From Chryseobacterium sp. 36-9 (lineage in GTDB: Bacteria; Bacteroidota; Bacteroidia; Flavobacteriales; Weeksellaceae): 64,000 nucleotides of DNA. Under the pieces are notes generated by a model. The model worked only from the letters and a program-made list of their open reading frames with translations. It was not told the DNA's origin and did no database searches. The position numbers and the translations under genes are program-made. The stretch is taken from positions 1 through 64,000 of the forward strand of contig MKVE01000015.1 of NCBI GenBank assembly GCA_001898785.1, in the 5' to 3' direction. Shown here one piece after another: positions 1-9,537 of the stretch (position 1 is its first letter; each line of letters starts with the position of its first letter).

Positions 1-797
1 TGGACGAAAACGGGTTCAACAGTGTCATTTAGTCTGACCAAAGTGTAACCACAGCTTCTTGCGCCGGCGTCGGAAACAGATTTCATTATAAAAAGGCTTT
101 CTTCACTTGTCAAAGCAGGAATCACAGGCGCAATCATCACATTCACAGGAATATTTTTCCCGGATAAAACTTCAATCGCTTTCAGTTTGTTTTTGGCTGT
201 CGAAGTCCTTGGTTCCATCACACGTCTCAAATCTTCATTAAGTGTCGGAATGCTCATATTAACCGAAATCAGGTTTTTCTCCGCCATTTTTTCAAGAATA
301 TCCAGATCTCTCAAAATCAAAGCGTTTTTGGTGATGATGGAAACCGGATGTCTGTAATCCAAACAAACCTGAAGCAGTTTTCTGGTAATTTCGAATTGTC
401 TTTCAATGGGTTGGTAGCAATCAGTATTCCCGGAAAGCATAATTGGTTTCGGAATGTAAGATTTCTTCTGAAAAGTTTTTTCCAAAAGTTCCGGCGCATT
501 TTTCTTGACCATTAATTTTCTTTCAAAATCAATTCCTGCGCTGTAACCCCAAAATTCGTGAGTAGGTCTTGCAAAACAATACGAGCAACCGTGTTCACAA
601 CCCTGATATGGATTCATCGAATAATCCATGGGCAAATCCGGACTCTTGACAACATTGATAATTGTCTTCGGAAAAACTTCTGTCACCTGAGTCTTGATTT
701 TTTCCAATTCATAATCTTCCGGCTCGAACGTATATCTGTCGAACCGGTTGATGACGTTGCGTTGCGCACCCTGACCTTTTGGAACTAAATCTGACAT
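1..797 (-). CDS. PA0069-family radical SAM protein (3' part cut by window edge)
   Basis: The start codon is at 797 and the gene runs off the left edge, so only about 265 N-terminal residues are visible. A radical SAM cluster motif CEHGCSYC (Cys 67, 71 and 74, spacing C-x3-C-x2-C) follows a conserved DYSMNPYQG segment. After it comes a TIM-barrel-like region typical of the PA0069 / spore-photolyase-like group: SGNTDCYQP, then SIITKNALILRD and NVMIAPVIP. These enzymes bind a 4Fe-4S cluster and cleave S-adenosylmethionine, but the substrate of this subgroup is unknown to me. It has no operon partner on the visible side. The family call is firm; any name such as DNA photolyase would be over-annotation. 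Confidence 0.9.
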   Translation of the reverse strand, partial: MSDLVPKGQGAQRNVINRFDRYTFEPEDYELEKIKTQVTEVFPKTIINVVKSPDLPMDYSMNPYQGCEHGCSYCFARPTHEFWGYSAGIDFERKLMVKKNAPELLEKTFQKKSYIPKPIMLSGNTDCYQPIERQFEITRKLLQVCLDYRHPVSIITKNALILRDLDILEKMAEKNLISVNMSIPTLNEDLRRVMEPRTSTAKNKLKAIEVLSGKNIPVNVMIAPVIPALTSEESLFIMKSVSDAGARSCGYTLVRLNDTVEPVFV

Positions 798-810
798 AAG
801 TTGAGAAAAT

Positions 811-915
811 TAATGCAAAGGCACAAAGAAAAATGATTAAAAATCTGTTTTAAGTCGCAAAACTTTGCGTCTTAAAGAAGTTAATAAGGAAATAAACTTT
901 CCGCCTTTGCGATAA
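811..915. repeat. Dispersed 'CACAAAG/CTTTGTG' intergenic repeat, copy 1
   Basis: The gap upstream of the radical SAM gene contains GCAAAGGCACAAAG, then an imperfect hairpin AAGTCGCAAA/TTTGCGTCTT, then CCGCCTTTGCG. The same vocabulary recurs in other gaps of this window near 3330, 15087, 55150, 56060, 58580 and 59212. It does not code for anything visible. Confidence 0.55.
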
Positions 916-1045
916 AATTGATTGGAATTATTGTTTCAAAATTATCACTTGAAAAATGAAAAATATCTTAAAATTCCGGAAAGTTTTCCACAAAAAAAAT
1001 CCGGCTCATAAGAACCGGAATTATGTATAATTAAATAGCTTTATA

Positions 1046-1240
1046 TTATAAAAAAGCTTCTAATTCTATACCATCACCGGATCCTGCGTAAGGTTTTCTC
1101 GGAGAGCTGAATAGCAAATGATGGTCAGAATAATCGCTGTTATAAAGTCTGTTTTTTAAATATTTTCTTACCGCAATGGCGCTCAGAACAGCTGCTGTTC
1201 CGAATAATCCCGCAAATATGATTTCGATATTTCTCTTCAT
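1046..1240 (-). CDS. Small single-pass membrane protein, unknown function
   Basis: I place the start at the ATG at 1240, giving 64 residues beginning MKRNIEIIFAGLFG. An in-frame ATG 18 bp upstream is possible, but its extension MKLIIS adds nothing. The protein has one hydrophobic segment (about residues 4-22), then a basic stretch RKYLKNR and a short polar tail. The positive charge after the helix suggests an N-out/C-in anchor. I recognise no domain. It reads like the small hypothetical proteins common in Chryseobacterium, so it is probably but not certainly real. Confidence 0.5.
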   Translation of the reverse strand: MKRNIEIIFAGLFGTAAVLSAIAVRKYLKNRLYNSDYSDHHLLFSSPRKPYAGSGDGIELEAFL

Positions 1241-1350
1241 ACTAATAATTAATTTCAATTCTCAAAAGCAAATAGTGTTCCTTTTTATTTTATCCAAAAT
1301 GACAATTTTTACAATTCAGTCGGATTTTTATACAGTTCGGTCAATATTAA

Positions 1351-1381
1351 TTGCTTAACTTCTAGTATTGAAATAATTTTG
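1351..1381 (+). promoter_or_regulatory. Bacteroidetes-type promoter of the 2TM kinase operon
   Basis: TTG at 1351-1353, a 20-nt spacer and TAATTTTG at 1374-1381 match the Bacteroidetes consensus TTG-N~19-TAnnTTTG. It lies 17 bp before the kinase start codon at 1399, which implies a short 5' leader. Confidence 0.6.
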
Positions 1382-1398
1382 AACCAAGAAATTAGAAT

Positions 1399-2718
1399 AT
1401 GAATAAGAAACCATTGATAACGCTCACCTGGATTACACTTGGCTCGTCCATTTTTTTCTTCACTTTTTTCTCTGATGAGAAAACTTTAGAAAGCTTTGGT
1501 TATAACTTGCTTATTTCAGGAATGTATGCTTTTGGATTAGGCTTAAGTAATGGTTTTTTAAATGATTTCCTCAACAAAAAATTTTCATGGACGGAACAGA
1601 CCAGACTTAGAACCATTTTAGGAATCGTAGCAACCATCATTGTCAACTTTGTGGTCGTTTATTTTTGTAATTATATCAATTTTGTGATTATTCAGAAGGT
1701 TTCTACTCAAGAAGAATTCTTCTCAGGAAAATATAATTTTACCAATTGGTTTTTTGTCAATTTTGCCTTGATGATTTCAGCTTTTCTCCACGCCAAAGGC
1801 TTTATGGAGGAACTAAAAAAGAACACCAAACAAGAAGTTGTAGAACAGAAACTGATTGCAAAATCTGCCAACGCCCAATTCGAATCTTTGAAGAATCAAT
1901 TGGATCCGCATTTTCTTTTCAATTCACTTAATGTCTTAACCGCTTTGATTGATGAAAATCCGGAACAGGCACAGAAATTCACCACATCGATGTCGAAGAT
2001 TTACCGTTACGTTCTGGAACAGAAAGATAAAGAAATGGTCAAAGTGGAGGATGAGATAGAATTTGCTAAAATCTACTGTAATCTTTTGAAAACCAGATTT
2101 GAAGACAGTGTGAATTTTATTTTTGAAGTTAATAATGATGATTTACAAAAATTCGTGGTTCCACTTTCTCTGCAATTATTATTAGAAAACTGCATCAAGC
2201 ATAATTTCGCAACCTCATCAAAACCTTTGAACATCAGAATCTTTACGGAAGGAAAATTCCTCTGTATAGAGAATAATCTCCAGGTAAGAGAACAGTTGAA
2301 AGAAAGTGCAGGAATCGGTTTGGCAAACATCGTTCAGCGTTATGCATTGCTTACTAAAGAAAATGTATTCATAGAAAAATCAGAACAGACCTTTAAAGTC
2401 AAAATACCAATATTAATCGAAAAAAATTCTCAAACAATGACAACTTATACATCAGAAACCACAGAAAATGTCGCTTACGAAAGAGCGGTAAAAAGAGTAA
2501 AAGAACTGAAAGGATTCTATGGAAACTTAATCTCTTATTGTATCGTCATCCCATTTTTAGTTATCATCAATCTTTTGACTTCTTCCAAACAAATTTGGTT
2601 TTACTGGCCAATGCTAGGATGGGGAATCGGACTTGTGGCACACGGAATGACCGTCTTCGCCATCGGTAAAAACTGGGAAGAAAAGAAGATTCGTGAAATA
2701 ATGAACAATCAGAAATAA
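1399..2718 (+). CDS. LytS-like sensor histidine kinase with C-terminal 2TM domain
   Basis: The 439-residue inner-membrane kinase has about four N-terminal membrane helices (residues 8-140). A coiled linker follows, then a His_kinase (PF06580-type) domain with the phospho-acceptor motif LDPHFLFNSLN. The GHKL ATPase domain carries an N-box LLLENCIKHN and a G-box GIGLANI. After the ATPase domain comes an extra 2TM domain, from AYERAVKRVKELKGFY to GKNWEEKKI, resembling the two small proteins encoded next. The partner is probably the LytTR regulator at 3444, since the four genes are tightly spaced on one strand. The family usually senses envelope or small-molecule cues; this signal is unknown. The C-terminal 2TM placement is the odd feature. 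Confidence 0.9.
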   Translation: MNKKPLITLTWITLGSSIFFFTFFSDEKTLESFGYNLLISGMYAFGLGLSNGFLNDFLNKKFSWTEQTRLRTILGIVATIIVNFVVVYFCNYINFVIIQKVSTQEEFFSGKYNFTNWFFVNFALMISAFLHAKGFMEELKKNTKQEVVEQKLIAKSANAQFESLKNQLDPHFLFNSLNVLTALIDENPEQAQKFTTSMSKIYRYVLEQKDKEMVKVEDEIEFAKIYCNLLKTRFEDSVNFIFEVNNDDLQKFVVPLSLQLLLENCIKHNFATSSKPLNIRIFTEGKFLCIENNLQVREQLKESAGIGLANIVQRYALLTKENVFIEKSEQTFKVKIPILIEKNSQTMTTYTSETTENVAYERAVKRVKELKGFYGNLISYCIVIPFLVIINLLTSSKQIWFYWPMLGWGIGLVAHGMTVFAIGKNWEEKKIREIMNNQK

Positions 2719-2736
2719 TCTTTTAAATCAATAACA

Positions 2737-3036
2737 ATGGAACATATTAATAAAGACAATCCACGTTACGCAATGGCTGTGGAAAGGGTACAAAAAATCA
2801 AAAAATTCTATTCCGGGTTAATCGTTTTTGCAATTGTATTCGGAGTGGTTTACGGTATCAGATTTTTCAAGCACGGATTTTCGCAGAACCTTGGCGATAT
2901 GCACGTTTCCTGGATTTTTATCATCTGGGGATTGATTCTGGCGATCAAAGGAGTTAAGTTATTTTTCTTTAATTCCGATTGGGAAAATGATATGATTAAC
3001 AATGAAATTAAAAAGCAAAGCAATGGAAATTATTAA
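2737..3036 (+). CDS. Small 2TM-domain membrane protein
   Basis: The 99-residue protein is a stand-alone 2TM domain (PF13239-like). It has an N-terminal amphipathic segment YAMAVERVQKIKKFYSG, two hydrophobic helices (about 31-48 and 59-77) and a terminal SDWENDMI box equivalent to the W-E/D motif of the kinase's tail. It starts 18 bp after the kinase stop and is almost certainly cotranscribed with it. Its role is unknown. By position and homology to the kinase's C-terminus it could pair with or modulate the kinase in the membrane, which is inference. Confidence 0.8.
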   Translation: MEHINKDNPRYAMAVERVQKIKKFYSGLIVFAIVFGVVYGIRFFKHGFSQNLGDMHVSWIFIIWGLILAIKGVKLFFFNSDWENDMINNEIKKQSNGNY

Positions 3037-3325
3037 TGATAAAAACGATATCCAATATCGTGAAGCTGTAAGAAAAGTAAAACGTCTGAAAAGCTTTTAC
3101 ACGCATCTGACAATCTATGTTCTTGTGAATCTATTTCTTATTTTTGCTAATTGGAGCGAAATCCGGGAAGAACATAGTATTTGGAGCTGGCAGATTTGGG
3201 CGGTTCCATTCTTTTGGGGAATCGGATTGGTAGCACAAGCTGTGGGTGTTTTTTGTCCCGGATTTTTCTTCGGGAAAGATTGGGAGGATGAAAAAATCAA
3301 AGAGCTGACAGAGAAGTATAAATAG
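3023..3325 (+). CDS. Small 2TM-domain membrane protein (second copy)
   Basis: I take the start as the ATG at 3023 (MEIINDKNDIQYREAV), giving 100 residues. An ATG at 3002 in the same frame would add only KLKSKA and a longer overlap. The gene overlaps the previous one by 14 bp, so translation is probably coupled. It has the same architecture as its neighbour: YREAVRKVKRLKSFY, two membrane helices, then FGKDWEDEKIKEL. It is closer in sequence to the kinase's C-terminal domain (shared WGIGLVA and GKDWE/GKNWE) than to the middle gene. This suggests local duplication of the module. Confidence 0.8.
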   Translation: MEIINDKNDIQYREAVRKVKRLKSFYTHLTIYVLVNLFLIFANWSEIREEHSIWSWQIWAVPFFWGIGLVAQAVGVFCPGFFFGKDWEDEKIKELTEKYK

Positions 3326-3327
3326 TT

Positions 3328-3425
3328 TATCGCAAAGACGCTTTAATAATTACACAGTTAAGTCACCAAGTTTCAGCATATTTTTTTGCGGCTTAATTTT
3401 TTTAATTGCCAGAAAATAGCGCTAT
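3328..3425. repeat. Probable degraded 'CACAAAG' repeat, copy 2
   Basis: The gap before the response regulator holds TCGCAAAGACGC, AAGTCACCAAG and TTTTTTTGCGGCTTAA. These resemble the other CACAAAG-type gaps in this window but are more decayed, and no hairpin is convincing. Confidence 0.35.
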
Positions 3426-3443
3426 AAAAATAAAACTATAAAA

Positions 3444-4187
3444 ATGATAAGAACAATAATCATCGAAGACGAAAAACCAGCCGTCAGAAGACTTGAAAAA
3501 TTATTAGGTTTATTTGCTGATTTAGAATTAGTTACGAGCCTTAATTCTGTGGAAGAAGCCGTTGATTGGTTTCAGCAAAATGAGCATCCACAATTGATTT
3601 TTTCGGACATTGTTCTTGGTGATGGATTATCGTTTGATATTTTTGATAAAGTTTCAACCAAAGCTTTTATCATCTATACGACGGCTTTTGATCAATACAC
3701 TTTGAAAGCGTTTAAACTGAACAGCATCGATTATCTTCTGAAACCGATTGAGGAAGAAGATTTGGCAAAAGCCATTGAAAAATTCAAATCATTTCTGCCG
3801 GAAGAAGGATCGGTTAATTCGCAGGAAATCAGGCAAATCGTTAGAAAAGAAAAATCGACACTTTCCAGAATTCTGGTGAAAATCGGGTACAATCTGAAAG
3901 TAGTTTCCATTAATGAAATAAGTTGTTTCTTCAGCGAAAACAAAATTGTTTACCTACAAACCAAAGAACGAACTTATCCAACGGATTTTACATTAGACGA
4001 ATTGGAAAATGTTCTGGACGAAACCAAATTTTTCCGGGTAAATAGGCAATTTATCATCAGTTCTGATTACATCAAGAATATCCATACTTCCCCAAATTAT
4101 AAAGTCGATTTGGAATTTCAACCGAACGAAGAAATCACAGTGAGCAGAGAACGAGTGAAAGATTTCAAAGATTGGCTGGCTGGATAA
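3444..4187 (+). CDS. LytTR-family response regulator
   Basis: The 247 residues have a receiver domain (about 1-120) followed by a LytTR DNA-binding domain (about 145-245). The receiver has an acidic pocket EDE near residue 10, the phospho-acceptor Asp in IFSDIVLGDG, and the K of LLKPIEE. The LytTR part shows ILVKIGYNLKVVSINEI and the typical FFRVNRQFIISSDYI. It is the likely output partner of the 2TM kinase at 1399, lying 118 bp after the last 2TM gene on the same strand. Target genes are not evident here, though autoregulation is usual for the family. A strong hairpin terminator follows it. Confidence 0.92.
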   Translation: MIRTIIIEDEKPAVRRLEKLLGLFADLELVTSLNSVEEAVDWFQQNEHPQLIFSDIVLGDGLSFDIFDKVSTKAFIIYTTAFDQYTLKAFKLNSIDYLLKPIEEEDLAKAIEKFKSFLPEEGSVNSQEIRQIVRKEKSTLSRILVKIGYNLKVVSINEISCFFSENKIVYLQTKERTYPTDFTLDELENVLDETKFFRVNRQFIISSDYIKNIHTSPNYKVDLEFQPNEEITVSRERVKDFKDWLAG

Positions 4188-4195
4188 AGAAAAAA

Positions 4196-4222
4196 CCTTT
4201 CAGAGTTCAAAACTCTGAAAGG
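4196..4222. terminator. Bidirectional terminator between response regulator and mnmA
   Basis: A perfect 12-bp stem (CCTTTCAGAGTT / AACTCTGAAAGG) with a 3-nt loop lies between two convergent genes. A-rich sequence flanks the left side and T-rich sequence the right, so it can serve both strands. Confidence 0.8.
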
Positions 4223-4251
4223 GTTGTTAGGTTTATCTATTTTTCTTGTAA

Positions 4252-5439
4252 TCAACTTATCACACCACTTCCAATCAGTTCATCATCAATATACCAAGCA
4301 GCAAATTGTCCTTCAGCAATTGCAGATTGAGGATTTTCAAACTCCATAAAAAATCCTTCTTCGAATTGATAAATCGTTGCTTTTTCCAATGGTTGACGGT
4401 AGCGGATTCTTGCCATCACATCCATCGATTCTCCATTTTTCAATCTCAGATCTTCACGAACCCAATGAACTTCAGAATTATCGATTTTAAGTGCCTTTTT
4501 ATATAGTCCAGGGAAACTTTTGCCTTCTCCAACAAAAAGAATGTTATTTTCCATATCTCTGTGGATGATGAAACAGCTTTCTTTATGGCCGCCAATTCCC
4601 AAGCCTTTGCTCTGTCCTATGGTAAAGAATTGTGCACCCTGATGTTTTCCAATCACTTTTCCATCTTCTTTTTTATAATTGATGTTCGCAGACAGATATT
4701 CCAGTTCTTCCTGTTTGGAATTGAAGCTTGGCTGAGGTTTATGATATTCAGCAAAATCATTGAAAATTTCTACAATTTCGCCTTCTTTCGGGACCAATTG
4801 CTGCTGAAGAAAAGTCGGTAAACTTACTTTTCCAATGAAACAAAGTCCTTGCGAATCCTTTTTGTCGGCCGTTACCAAGCCTTGTTCTTTCGCAATTTCA
4901 CGAACTTCAGGTTTTGTTAGTTCGCCAATCGGAAACAACGCTTTTGACAATTGGTCTTGGCTTAATTGGCAAAGGAAATAACTTTGGTCTTTGTTATTAT
5001 CTTTCCCGGCCAAAAGATGGAAAATTTCTTTCCCATTTTCATCTGTTGTAGAATGAACTCTTGCATAATGTCCTGTTGCAACTTTCTCAGCACCAAGCGA
5101 TAAGGCCGTTTTCATAAACACATCGAATTTCACTTCCCGGTTGCAAAGCACATCTGGATTCGGTGTTCTGCCTTTCTGATACTCATCGAACATATAATCT
5201 ACAATTCTTTCTTTGTAGAGTTCGCTCATATCAATTACCTGAAACGGAATTCCTAATTTTTGTGCGACGAGAAGCGCATCATTACTGTCCTCTATCCAAG
5301 GACACTCATCCTCCAAAGTTACCGACGCATCATTCCAGTTGCGCATAAAAAGTCCGATAACCTCGTGACCCTGCTGTTGCAAAAGATAAGCGGTCACGCT
5401 AGAATCTACGCCTCCGGAAAGGCCCACTACTATTTTCAT
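4252..5439 (-). CDS. mnmA: tRNA-specific 2-thiouridylase MnmA
   Basis: The 395-residue cytoplasmic enzyme installs the 2-thio group on wobble U34 of Lys, Glu and Gln tRNAs. It activates the base with ATP and receives sulfur as a persulfide. The PP-loop motif SGGVDSS is at residues 9-15. The two catalytic cysteines are visible in NPDVLCNRE and SQGLCFIG. The HYARV segment after the first Cys and the C-terminal beta-barrel region ([20 protein letters not shown]) are both present. Length is slightly over the usual 360-380 because of an insertion around [22 protein letters not shown]. It is monocistronic between the terminator and a divergent gene. Confidence 0.96.
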   Translation of the reverse strand: MKIVVGLSGGVDSSVTAYLLQQQGHEVIGLFMRNWNDASVTLEDECPWIEDSNDALLVAQKLGIPFQVIDMSELYKERIVDYMFDEYQKGRTPNPDVLCNREVKFDVFMKTALSLGAEKVATGHYARVHSTTDENGKEIFHLLAGKDNNKDQSYFLCQLSQDQLSKALFPIGELTKPEVREIAKEQGLVTADKKDSQGLCFIGKVSLPTFLQQQLVPKEGEIVEIFNDFAEYHKPQPSFNSKQEELEYLSANINYKKEDGKVIGKHQGAQFFTIGQSKGLGIGGHKESCFIIHRDMENNILFVGEGKSFPGLYKKALKIDNSEVHWVREDLRLKNGESMDVMARIRYRQPLEKATIYQFEEGFFMEFENPQSAIAEGQFAAWYIDDELIGSGVIS

Positions 5440-5552
5440 TTGATTTCAATTTTACGAAACTCTTGACGGGAGTTCTTAGTTTGATGCCGCAAAAGTACGA
5501 TTAAAATATTCGTCAAAAAACCATAATTTTAAGCATTGATAAAAACAATATT

Positions 5553-6077
5553 ATGAAGAAAATTTTCACATTAGGTTTAATAGTAATTAATATTCTTGCG
5601 TATTCTCAAATCGCCATGAATTCAGGAACACAGTCTAATCGATGGACCTTTGGAGGTGGTTTAGGCGTTGGATTCGGAAGTAATTCTTATTTCAATCTGC
5701 AAGTCTCCCCTAGAGTTGGTTATAAAATTACAGACCAATTGGAAGGCGGAATCGTTGGAAATGTTTCCTGGCAAAGCTCAGACTATTACAAATCAACAAT
5801 GTTCGGAGTTGGTCCTTTTGTAAATTATTATTTTGCAAGATCGTTTTTTATTGGCGCCAATCTTCAGCAATATTTCATCAATTCAAAAGAAAAATTCACA
5901 GGGTACAAATTTGATACAGATGAAACTGCGTTATATCTTGGCGGCGGCTATATGCAGAGTCTGGGCAATAATGCTTTTGTACAATTCGGGATTATGTATA
6001 ATGTGCTTTGGAAAGAGAGAAGCAGTATTTTTAGTTCAGGTTTTATTCCTAGTGTCGGATTTGTGGTAGGGTTATAA
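5553..6077 (+). CDS. Small outer-membrane beta-barrel protein
   Basis: The 174 residues begin with a signal peptide (MKKIFTLGLIVINILAYSQ). The rest is alternating aromatic/glycine beta strands, for example WTFGGGLGVGFGSNSYF and LEGGIVGNVSWQSS, ending in GFVVGL as expected for an outer-membrane barrel of roughly eight strands. This matches the OMP_b-brl family that is abundant in Flavobacteriia. Function is unknown. It is transcribed divergently from mnmA and seems monocistronic. A weak hairpin at about 6083-6133 (AGCTCTCC...GGAGAGCC) may end it. Confidence 0.8.
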   Translation: MKKIFTLGLIVINILAYSQIAMNSGTQSNRWTFGGGLGVGFGSNSYFNLQVSPRVGYKITDQLEGGIVGNVSWQSSDYYKSTMFGVGPFVNYYFARSFFIGANLQQYFINSKEKFTGYKFDTDETALYLGGGYMQSLGNNAFVQFGIMYNVLWKERSSIFSSGFIPSVGFVVGL

Positions 6078-6189
6078 AAAAATAAAGCTCTCCTTCATTT
6101 TCATCATTGTGTGTTTTAAGGTAGAATAGGAGAGCCTTATTATGAGCAGCAAATGTATAACCAAATTTTGAGGTAAAAATTAACGTTTG

Positions 6190-6774
6190 TTAATTTCCTC
6201 GTAAAATTCGTTTTTTTATTCTACTTAATGAGACAGGAGTGATTCCCAGAAGGGATGCGACATACTTAGAAGGCACTTTTTTAAGAACCTCCGCATTCTC
6301 TTCAAGGTGTTTCTGATAACGCTCTTCGGGATTGAGTAACACGAAATCTTCAATATTATTTAGTAAAATTCCAATCATCATTAGAAACATATTTCCACGC
6401 AAATTATTAAGCGAAATGCTTTTCTGTGCGCCTTTGTCTATGGCATCATAAGTCAGTTCAAAAACTTCTGTTTCTCCCACAGATTGATAATAAAATCTTG
6501 AAGGACGTTTAAAAATAATCCCTCCATAATTACCGACAAAGCTTTTCTTATTATGAAAAAGCATTGTCTTTTCTGTACCGTTTTCCAAAAGATGATAGAC
6601 CCGAATAATACCATTTTTAATATAAAAAACCTTGGTATTATTGTCACCGGGAGAAATAAAAATCTCGCCCGATTTGTACTTTTTAAAAGATATTGATGGC
6701 AATAGTAATTCTAAATCTTCTGGAGTAAGCCCTGGAATGTTTCTTAATAAATAATCTTTTAATTCAGTTGTCAT
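6190..6774 (-). CDS. Crp/Fnr-family transcriptional regulator
   Basis: The 194 residues hold a cyclic-nucleotide-binding-like beta-roll (about 20-115), then a dimerisation helix and a C-terminal helix-turn-helix (VPSKYVASLLGITPVSLSRIKKRI). The classical cAMP phosphate-binding arginine signature and the Fnr cysteines are not visible, so the ligand is unknown. This is the usual Bacteroidetes Crp-like type that often controls efflux or stress genes. It has no obvious operon partner and converges with the upstream barrel gene. Two other members occur in this window, at 24581 and 56524. Confidence 0.9.
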   Translation of the reverse strand: MTTELKDYLLRNIPGLTPEDLELLLPSISFKKYKSGEIFISPGDNNTKVFYIKNGIIRVYHLLENGTEKTMLFHNKKSFVGNYGGIIFKRPSRFYYQSVGETEVFELTYDAIDKGAQKSISLNNLRGNMFLMMIGILLNNIEDFVLLNPEERYQKHLEENAEVLKKVPSKYVASLLGITPVSLSRIKKRILRGN

Positions 6775-6787
6775 ATTGATATAAAAA

Positions 6788-6811
6788 GACCACCTAAATG
6801 TTTAGGTGGTC
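6788..6811. terminator. Hairpin terminator after clpC
   Basis: An 11-bp perfect palindrome GACCACCTAAA / TTTAGGTGGTC with a TG centre is followed on the minus strand by a T-rich tract. It sits just past the clpC stop codon and 13 bp before the crp start, so it separates the two transcripts. Confidence 0.75.
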
Positions 6812-6826
6812 AAACTTTATTTTAAT

Positions 6827-9361
6827 TTATTCCTTAATACTTTCTTTAGTACTTTTTACTTTTTGTGATTCGCCTTCCAGTCCATCCTTAGCTTCATTAA
6901 CTTTAAGAACAACTTTTTGTCCTTCACTGAATTGTTTATTAACCAGCATCTCTGCTAACAGGTCCTCGATGTACTTCTGGATAGCTCGTTTAAGAGGTCT
7001 GGCTCCAAAATCTTTATCCCATCCTTTTTCAGCAATAAAATCTTTGGCCTCATCAGTTAATTCAACTTTATAGCCTAATTTTTCAAGTCTGCTGTAAAGT
7101 TTTCCTAACTCAAGGTCGATGATTCTTCTTATATCTGTTTGCTCAAGAGAATTGAAGATAATAATATCATCGATTCTGTTCAGGAATTCAGGAGCAAAGG
7201 CTTTTTTCAAAGCACTTTCGATCGTTGATCTTGCTCTTGCATCCGAATTGGTTTTTTTCGCATTAGTTCCGAAACCAACACCGTCACCGAAATCTTTCAA
7301 GTCTCTGGTTCCGATGTTAGAAGTCAGGATGATAATCGTATTTCTGAAATCAATTTTTCGTCCAAGAGAATCTGTTACGTGACCTTCATCCAAAATTTGC
7401 AATAAAATATTGAAAACATCTGGATGCGCCTTTTCAATTTCGTCCAAAAGAACAACCGCGTAAGGTTTTCTTCTAACAGCTTCGGTTAATTGTCCACCTT
7501 CTTCGTATCCAACATATCCCGGAGGCGCACCAACCAATCTTGATACGGCAAATTTCTCCATGTATTCACTCATATCAATTCGGATCAATGCTTCATCAGA
7601 ATCAAATAATTCACGTGCCATTACTTTCGCCAATTCGGTTTTACCGACACCTGTTGTTCCAAGGAAAATAAATGTTCCGATAGGTCTGTTCGGATCCTTC
7701 AATCCGGCTCTGTTTCTTTGGATGGCTTTCACAACTTTCTTAACAGCATCTTCCTGACCAATCACTTTTCCATTAAGCTTTTCGTCCATTTGAGCCAGTT
7801 TATCCAGTTCGTTTTTACCAACTTTGGTTACAGGAACGCCACTCATCATTGAAACAACTTCCGCAACATTTTCTTCGGTTACTTCTTCTTTTTTCTCCTT
7901 AACATCTTTGTCCCATTGTTCCTGAGCAAGGTTAAGTTCAATCTGAAGTCTTTCTTCTTCATCTTTCAGTTTTCTGGCTTCCAGATAATCCTGAGCTTTT
8001 ACGGCTTGTTGTTTCAGTTCCTTCACTTCTTCGATACGTTTTTCGTGATCGATGATTTCGGTTGGAACTTTCATATTCTTGATATAGACTCTTGATCCCG
8101 CTTCGTCCATCGCATCAATTGCTTTGTCCGGTAAGAATCTGTCTGTGATATATCTTGCCGTCAGATTAACACAAGCATTAATCGCCTCGTCGCTGTAATG
8201 AACATTGTGATGATCCTCGTATTTATCTTTGATCTGATGAAGGATTTGAATCGTTTCTTCAATAGAAGTCGGCTCAACCATTACTTTTTGGAATCTTCTT
8301 TCCAAAGCGCCATCTTTCTCGATGTATTGACGGTATTCGTCCAGAGTTGTTGCCCCGATGCATTGGATTTCTCCCCTTGCCAAAGCAGGCTTGAACATAT
8401 TGGAAGCATCTAAACTTCCTGTTGAACTACCAGCGCCAACAATCGTATGAAGTTCATCAATGAAAAGAATGACATCTCTGTTTTTTTCCAGTTCCGTCAT
8501 GATCGCCTTCATTCTTTCTTCAAATTGACCACGATATTTGGTTCCTGCAACAAGACTTGCCAGATCTAACGTAATAACTCGCTTGCCATAAAGAACTCTG
8601 GAAACTTTTTTCTGCTGAATTCTCAAAGCCAAACCTTCTGCGATTGCAGATTTACCAACTCCAGGCTCACCAATCAGAAGAGGATTGTTTTTCTTTCTTC
8701 TCGATAGAATCTGAGAAACACGTTCGATCTCTTTTTCACGGCCAATCACAGGATCCAGTTTACCGTCTCTTGCTAATGCCGTTAAATCACGGCCGAAGTT
8801 ATCCAAAGTCGGGGTTTTACTTTTTTGAGAACCAAGATTTCCTGTTGGTTTTTTCATCTGGCTGTATGGTTCTTCTTTCTCATCATCGTCGTCATAAGCG
8901 CTGTTTTGCGGCAATTGATCTGTGTTCTTCAACAACGTTCTGTAAGCTTTTTGCACCGCATCATAATCGATGTCATAAGCCTGTAGAATGCTGGATGTCG
9001 GATCTTCCTGCTTGTACAGAATTCCTAATAAAAGATGTACAGTATTGATATCTGCAGATTGATATTGACGGCATTCCAGTTCTGATCTTTTTACAGCCTG
9101 ATCGGCCATTTTTGTGAAAGAAATACTTCCCATATTTGCTGTGAAAGGATTAGTGTTCACAGCACTTAAGGTTTCTATTTTTCTCTTTATCTGGGTGAGA
9201 TCTGCACTAAGATTTTCCAGGATTTCTTTTGCAGAATTTTCAGTCTTGATAATTCCTAAAAGGAAATGTTCAGTATTCAGAAACTCACTCTGCAAACGTC
9301 GTGCTTCATTTTTGCTTTGCTTGAACACGCGGTTCAAACCATCTGAAAATTTATAATCCAT
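6827..9361 (-). CDS. clpC: ATP-dependent Clp protease ATP-binding subunit ClpC
   Basis: The 844-residue AAA+ unfoldase feeds substrates to ClpP. It has an N-domain with two Clp_N repeats (1-150) and AAA module 1 with Walker [11 protein letters not shown] coiled M-domain (about 420-480) carries the UVR-like stretch [23 protein letters not shown] module 2 has Walker [10 protein letters not shown] and Walker [15 protein letters not shown], and is followed by the D2-small domain. The middle-domain length fits ClpC, not ClpB. It appears monocistronic, with a hairpin terminator after it and a 176-bp gap upstream that shares no clear promoter match. Confidence 0.95.
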   Translation of the reverse strand: MDYKFSDGLNRVFKQSKNEARRLQSEFLNTEHFLLGIIKTENSAKEILENLSADLTQIKRKIETLSAVNTNPFTANMGSISFTKMADQAVKRSELECRQYQSADINTVHLLLGILYKQEDPTSSILQAYDIDYDAVQKAYRTLLKNTDQLPQNSAYDDDDEKEEPYSQMKKPTGNLGSQKSKTPTLDNFGRDLTALARDGKLDPVIGREKEIERVSQILSRRKKNNPLLIGEPGVGKSAIAEGLALRIQQKKVSRVLYGKRVITLDLASLVAGTKYRGQFEERMKAIMTELEKNRDVILFIDELHTIVGAGSSTGSLDASNMFKPALARGEIQCIGATTLDEYRQYIEKDGALERRFQKVMVEPTSIEETIQILHQIKDKYEDHHNVHYSDEAINACVNLTARYITDRFLPDKAIDAMDEAGSRVYIKNMKVPTEIIDHEKRIEEVKELKQQAVKAQDYLEARKLKDEEERLQIELNLAQEQWDKDVKEKKEEVTEENVAEVVSMMSGVPVTKVGKNELDKLAQMDEKLNGKVIGQEDAVKKVVKAIQRNRAGLKDPNRPIGTFIFLGTTGVGKTELAKVMARELFDSDEALIRIDMSEYMEKFAVSRLVGAPPGYVGYEEGGQLTEAVRRKPYAVVLLDEIEKAHPDVFNILLQILDEGHVTDSLGRKIDFRNTIIILTSNIGTRDLKDFGDGVGFGTNAKKTNSDARARSTIESALKKAFAPEFLNRIDDIIIFNSLEQTDIRRIIDLELGKLYSRLEKLGYKVELTDEAKDFIAEKGWDKDFGARPLKRAIQKYIEDLLAEMLVNKQFSEGQKVVLKVNEAKDGLEGESQKVKSTKESIKE

Positions 9362-9487
9362 AATTAAAAATATTCACTAAGTTATGTTTTTTATAAACAA
9401 TCCTACAATAATTAATTGTAAAATTTAAATATTTGGTTGCAAATTAATTGCCAACTCAAAAAACAGGACTTTATGACATTAATTTTT

Positions 9488-9516
9488 TTGTTGCTTCAAA
9501 AAAATGTTTAGGTTTG
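9488..9516 (+). promoter_or_regulatory. Promoter of the YgjV-like / glycosyltransferase pair
   Basis: TTG at 9488-9490 (inside a T-run), an 18-nt spacer and TAGGTTTG at 9509-9516 fit the Bacteroidetes TTG/TAnnTTTG consensus 21 bp before the start codon. Confidence 0.5.
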
Positions 9517-9537
9517 TAGTCCTCAAAAAATCAATAC

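Noticed and set aside
1-797. Calling the radical SAM gene a spore photoproduct lyase
   Set aside because: The PA0069 group is related but lacks evidence for that activity, and spores are not expected in this lineage.
1176-1358. 60-codon plus-strand ORF opposite the small membrane-protein gene
   Set aside because: It overlaps the more plausible minus-strand gene, and its latter half reads through promoter-like AT-rich DNA.
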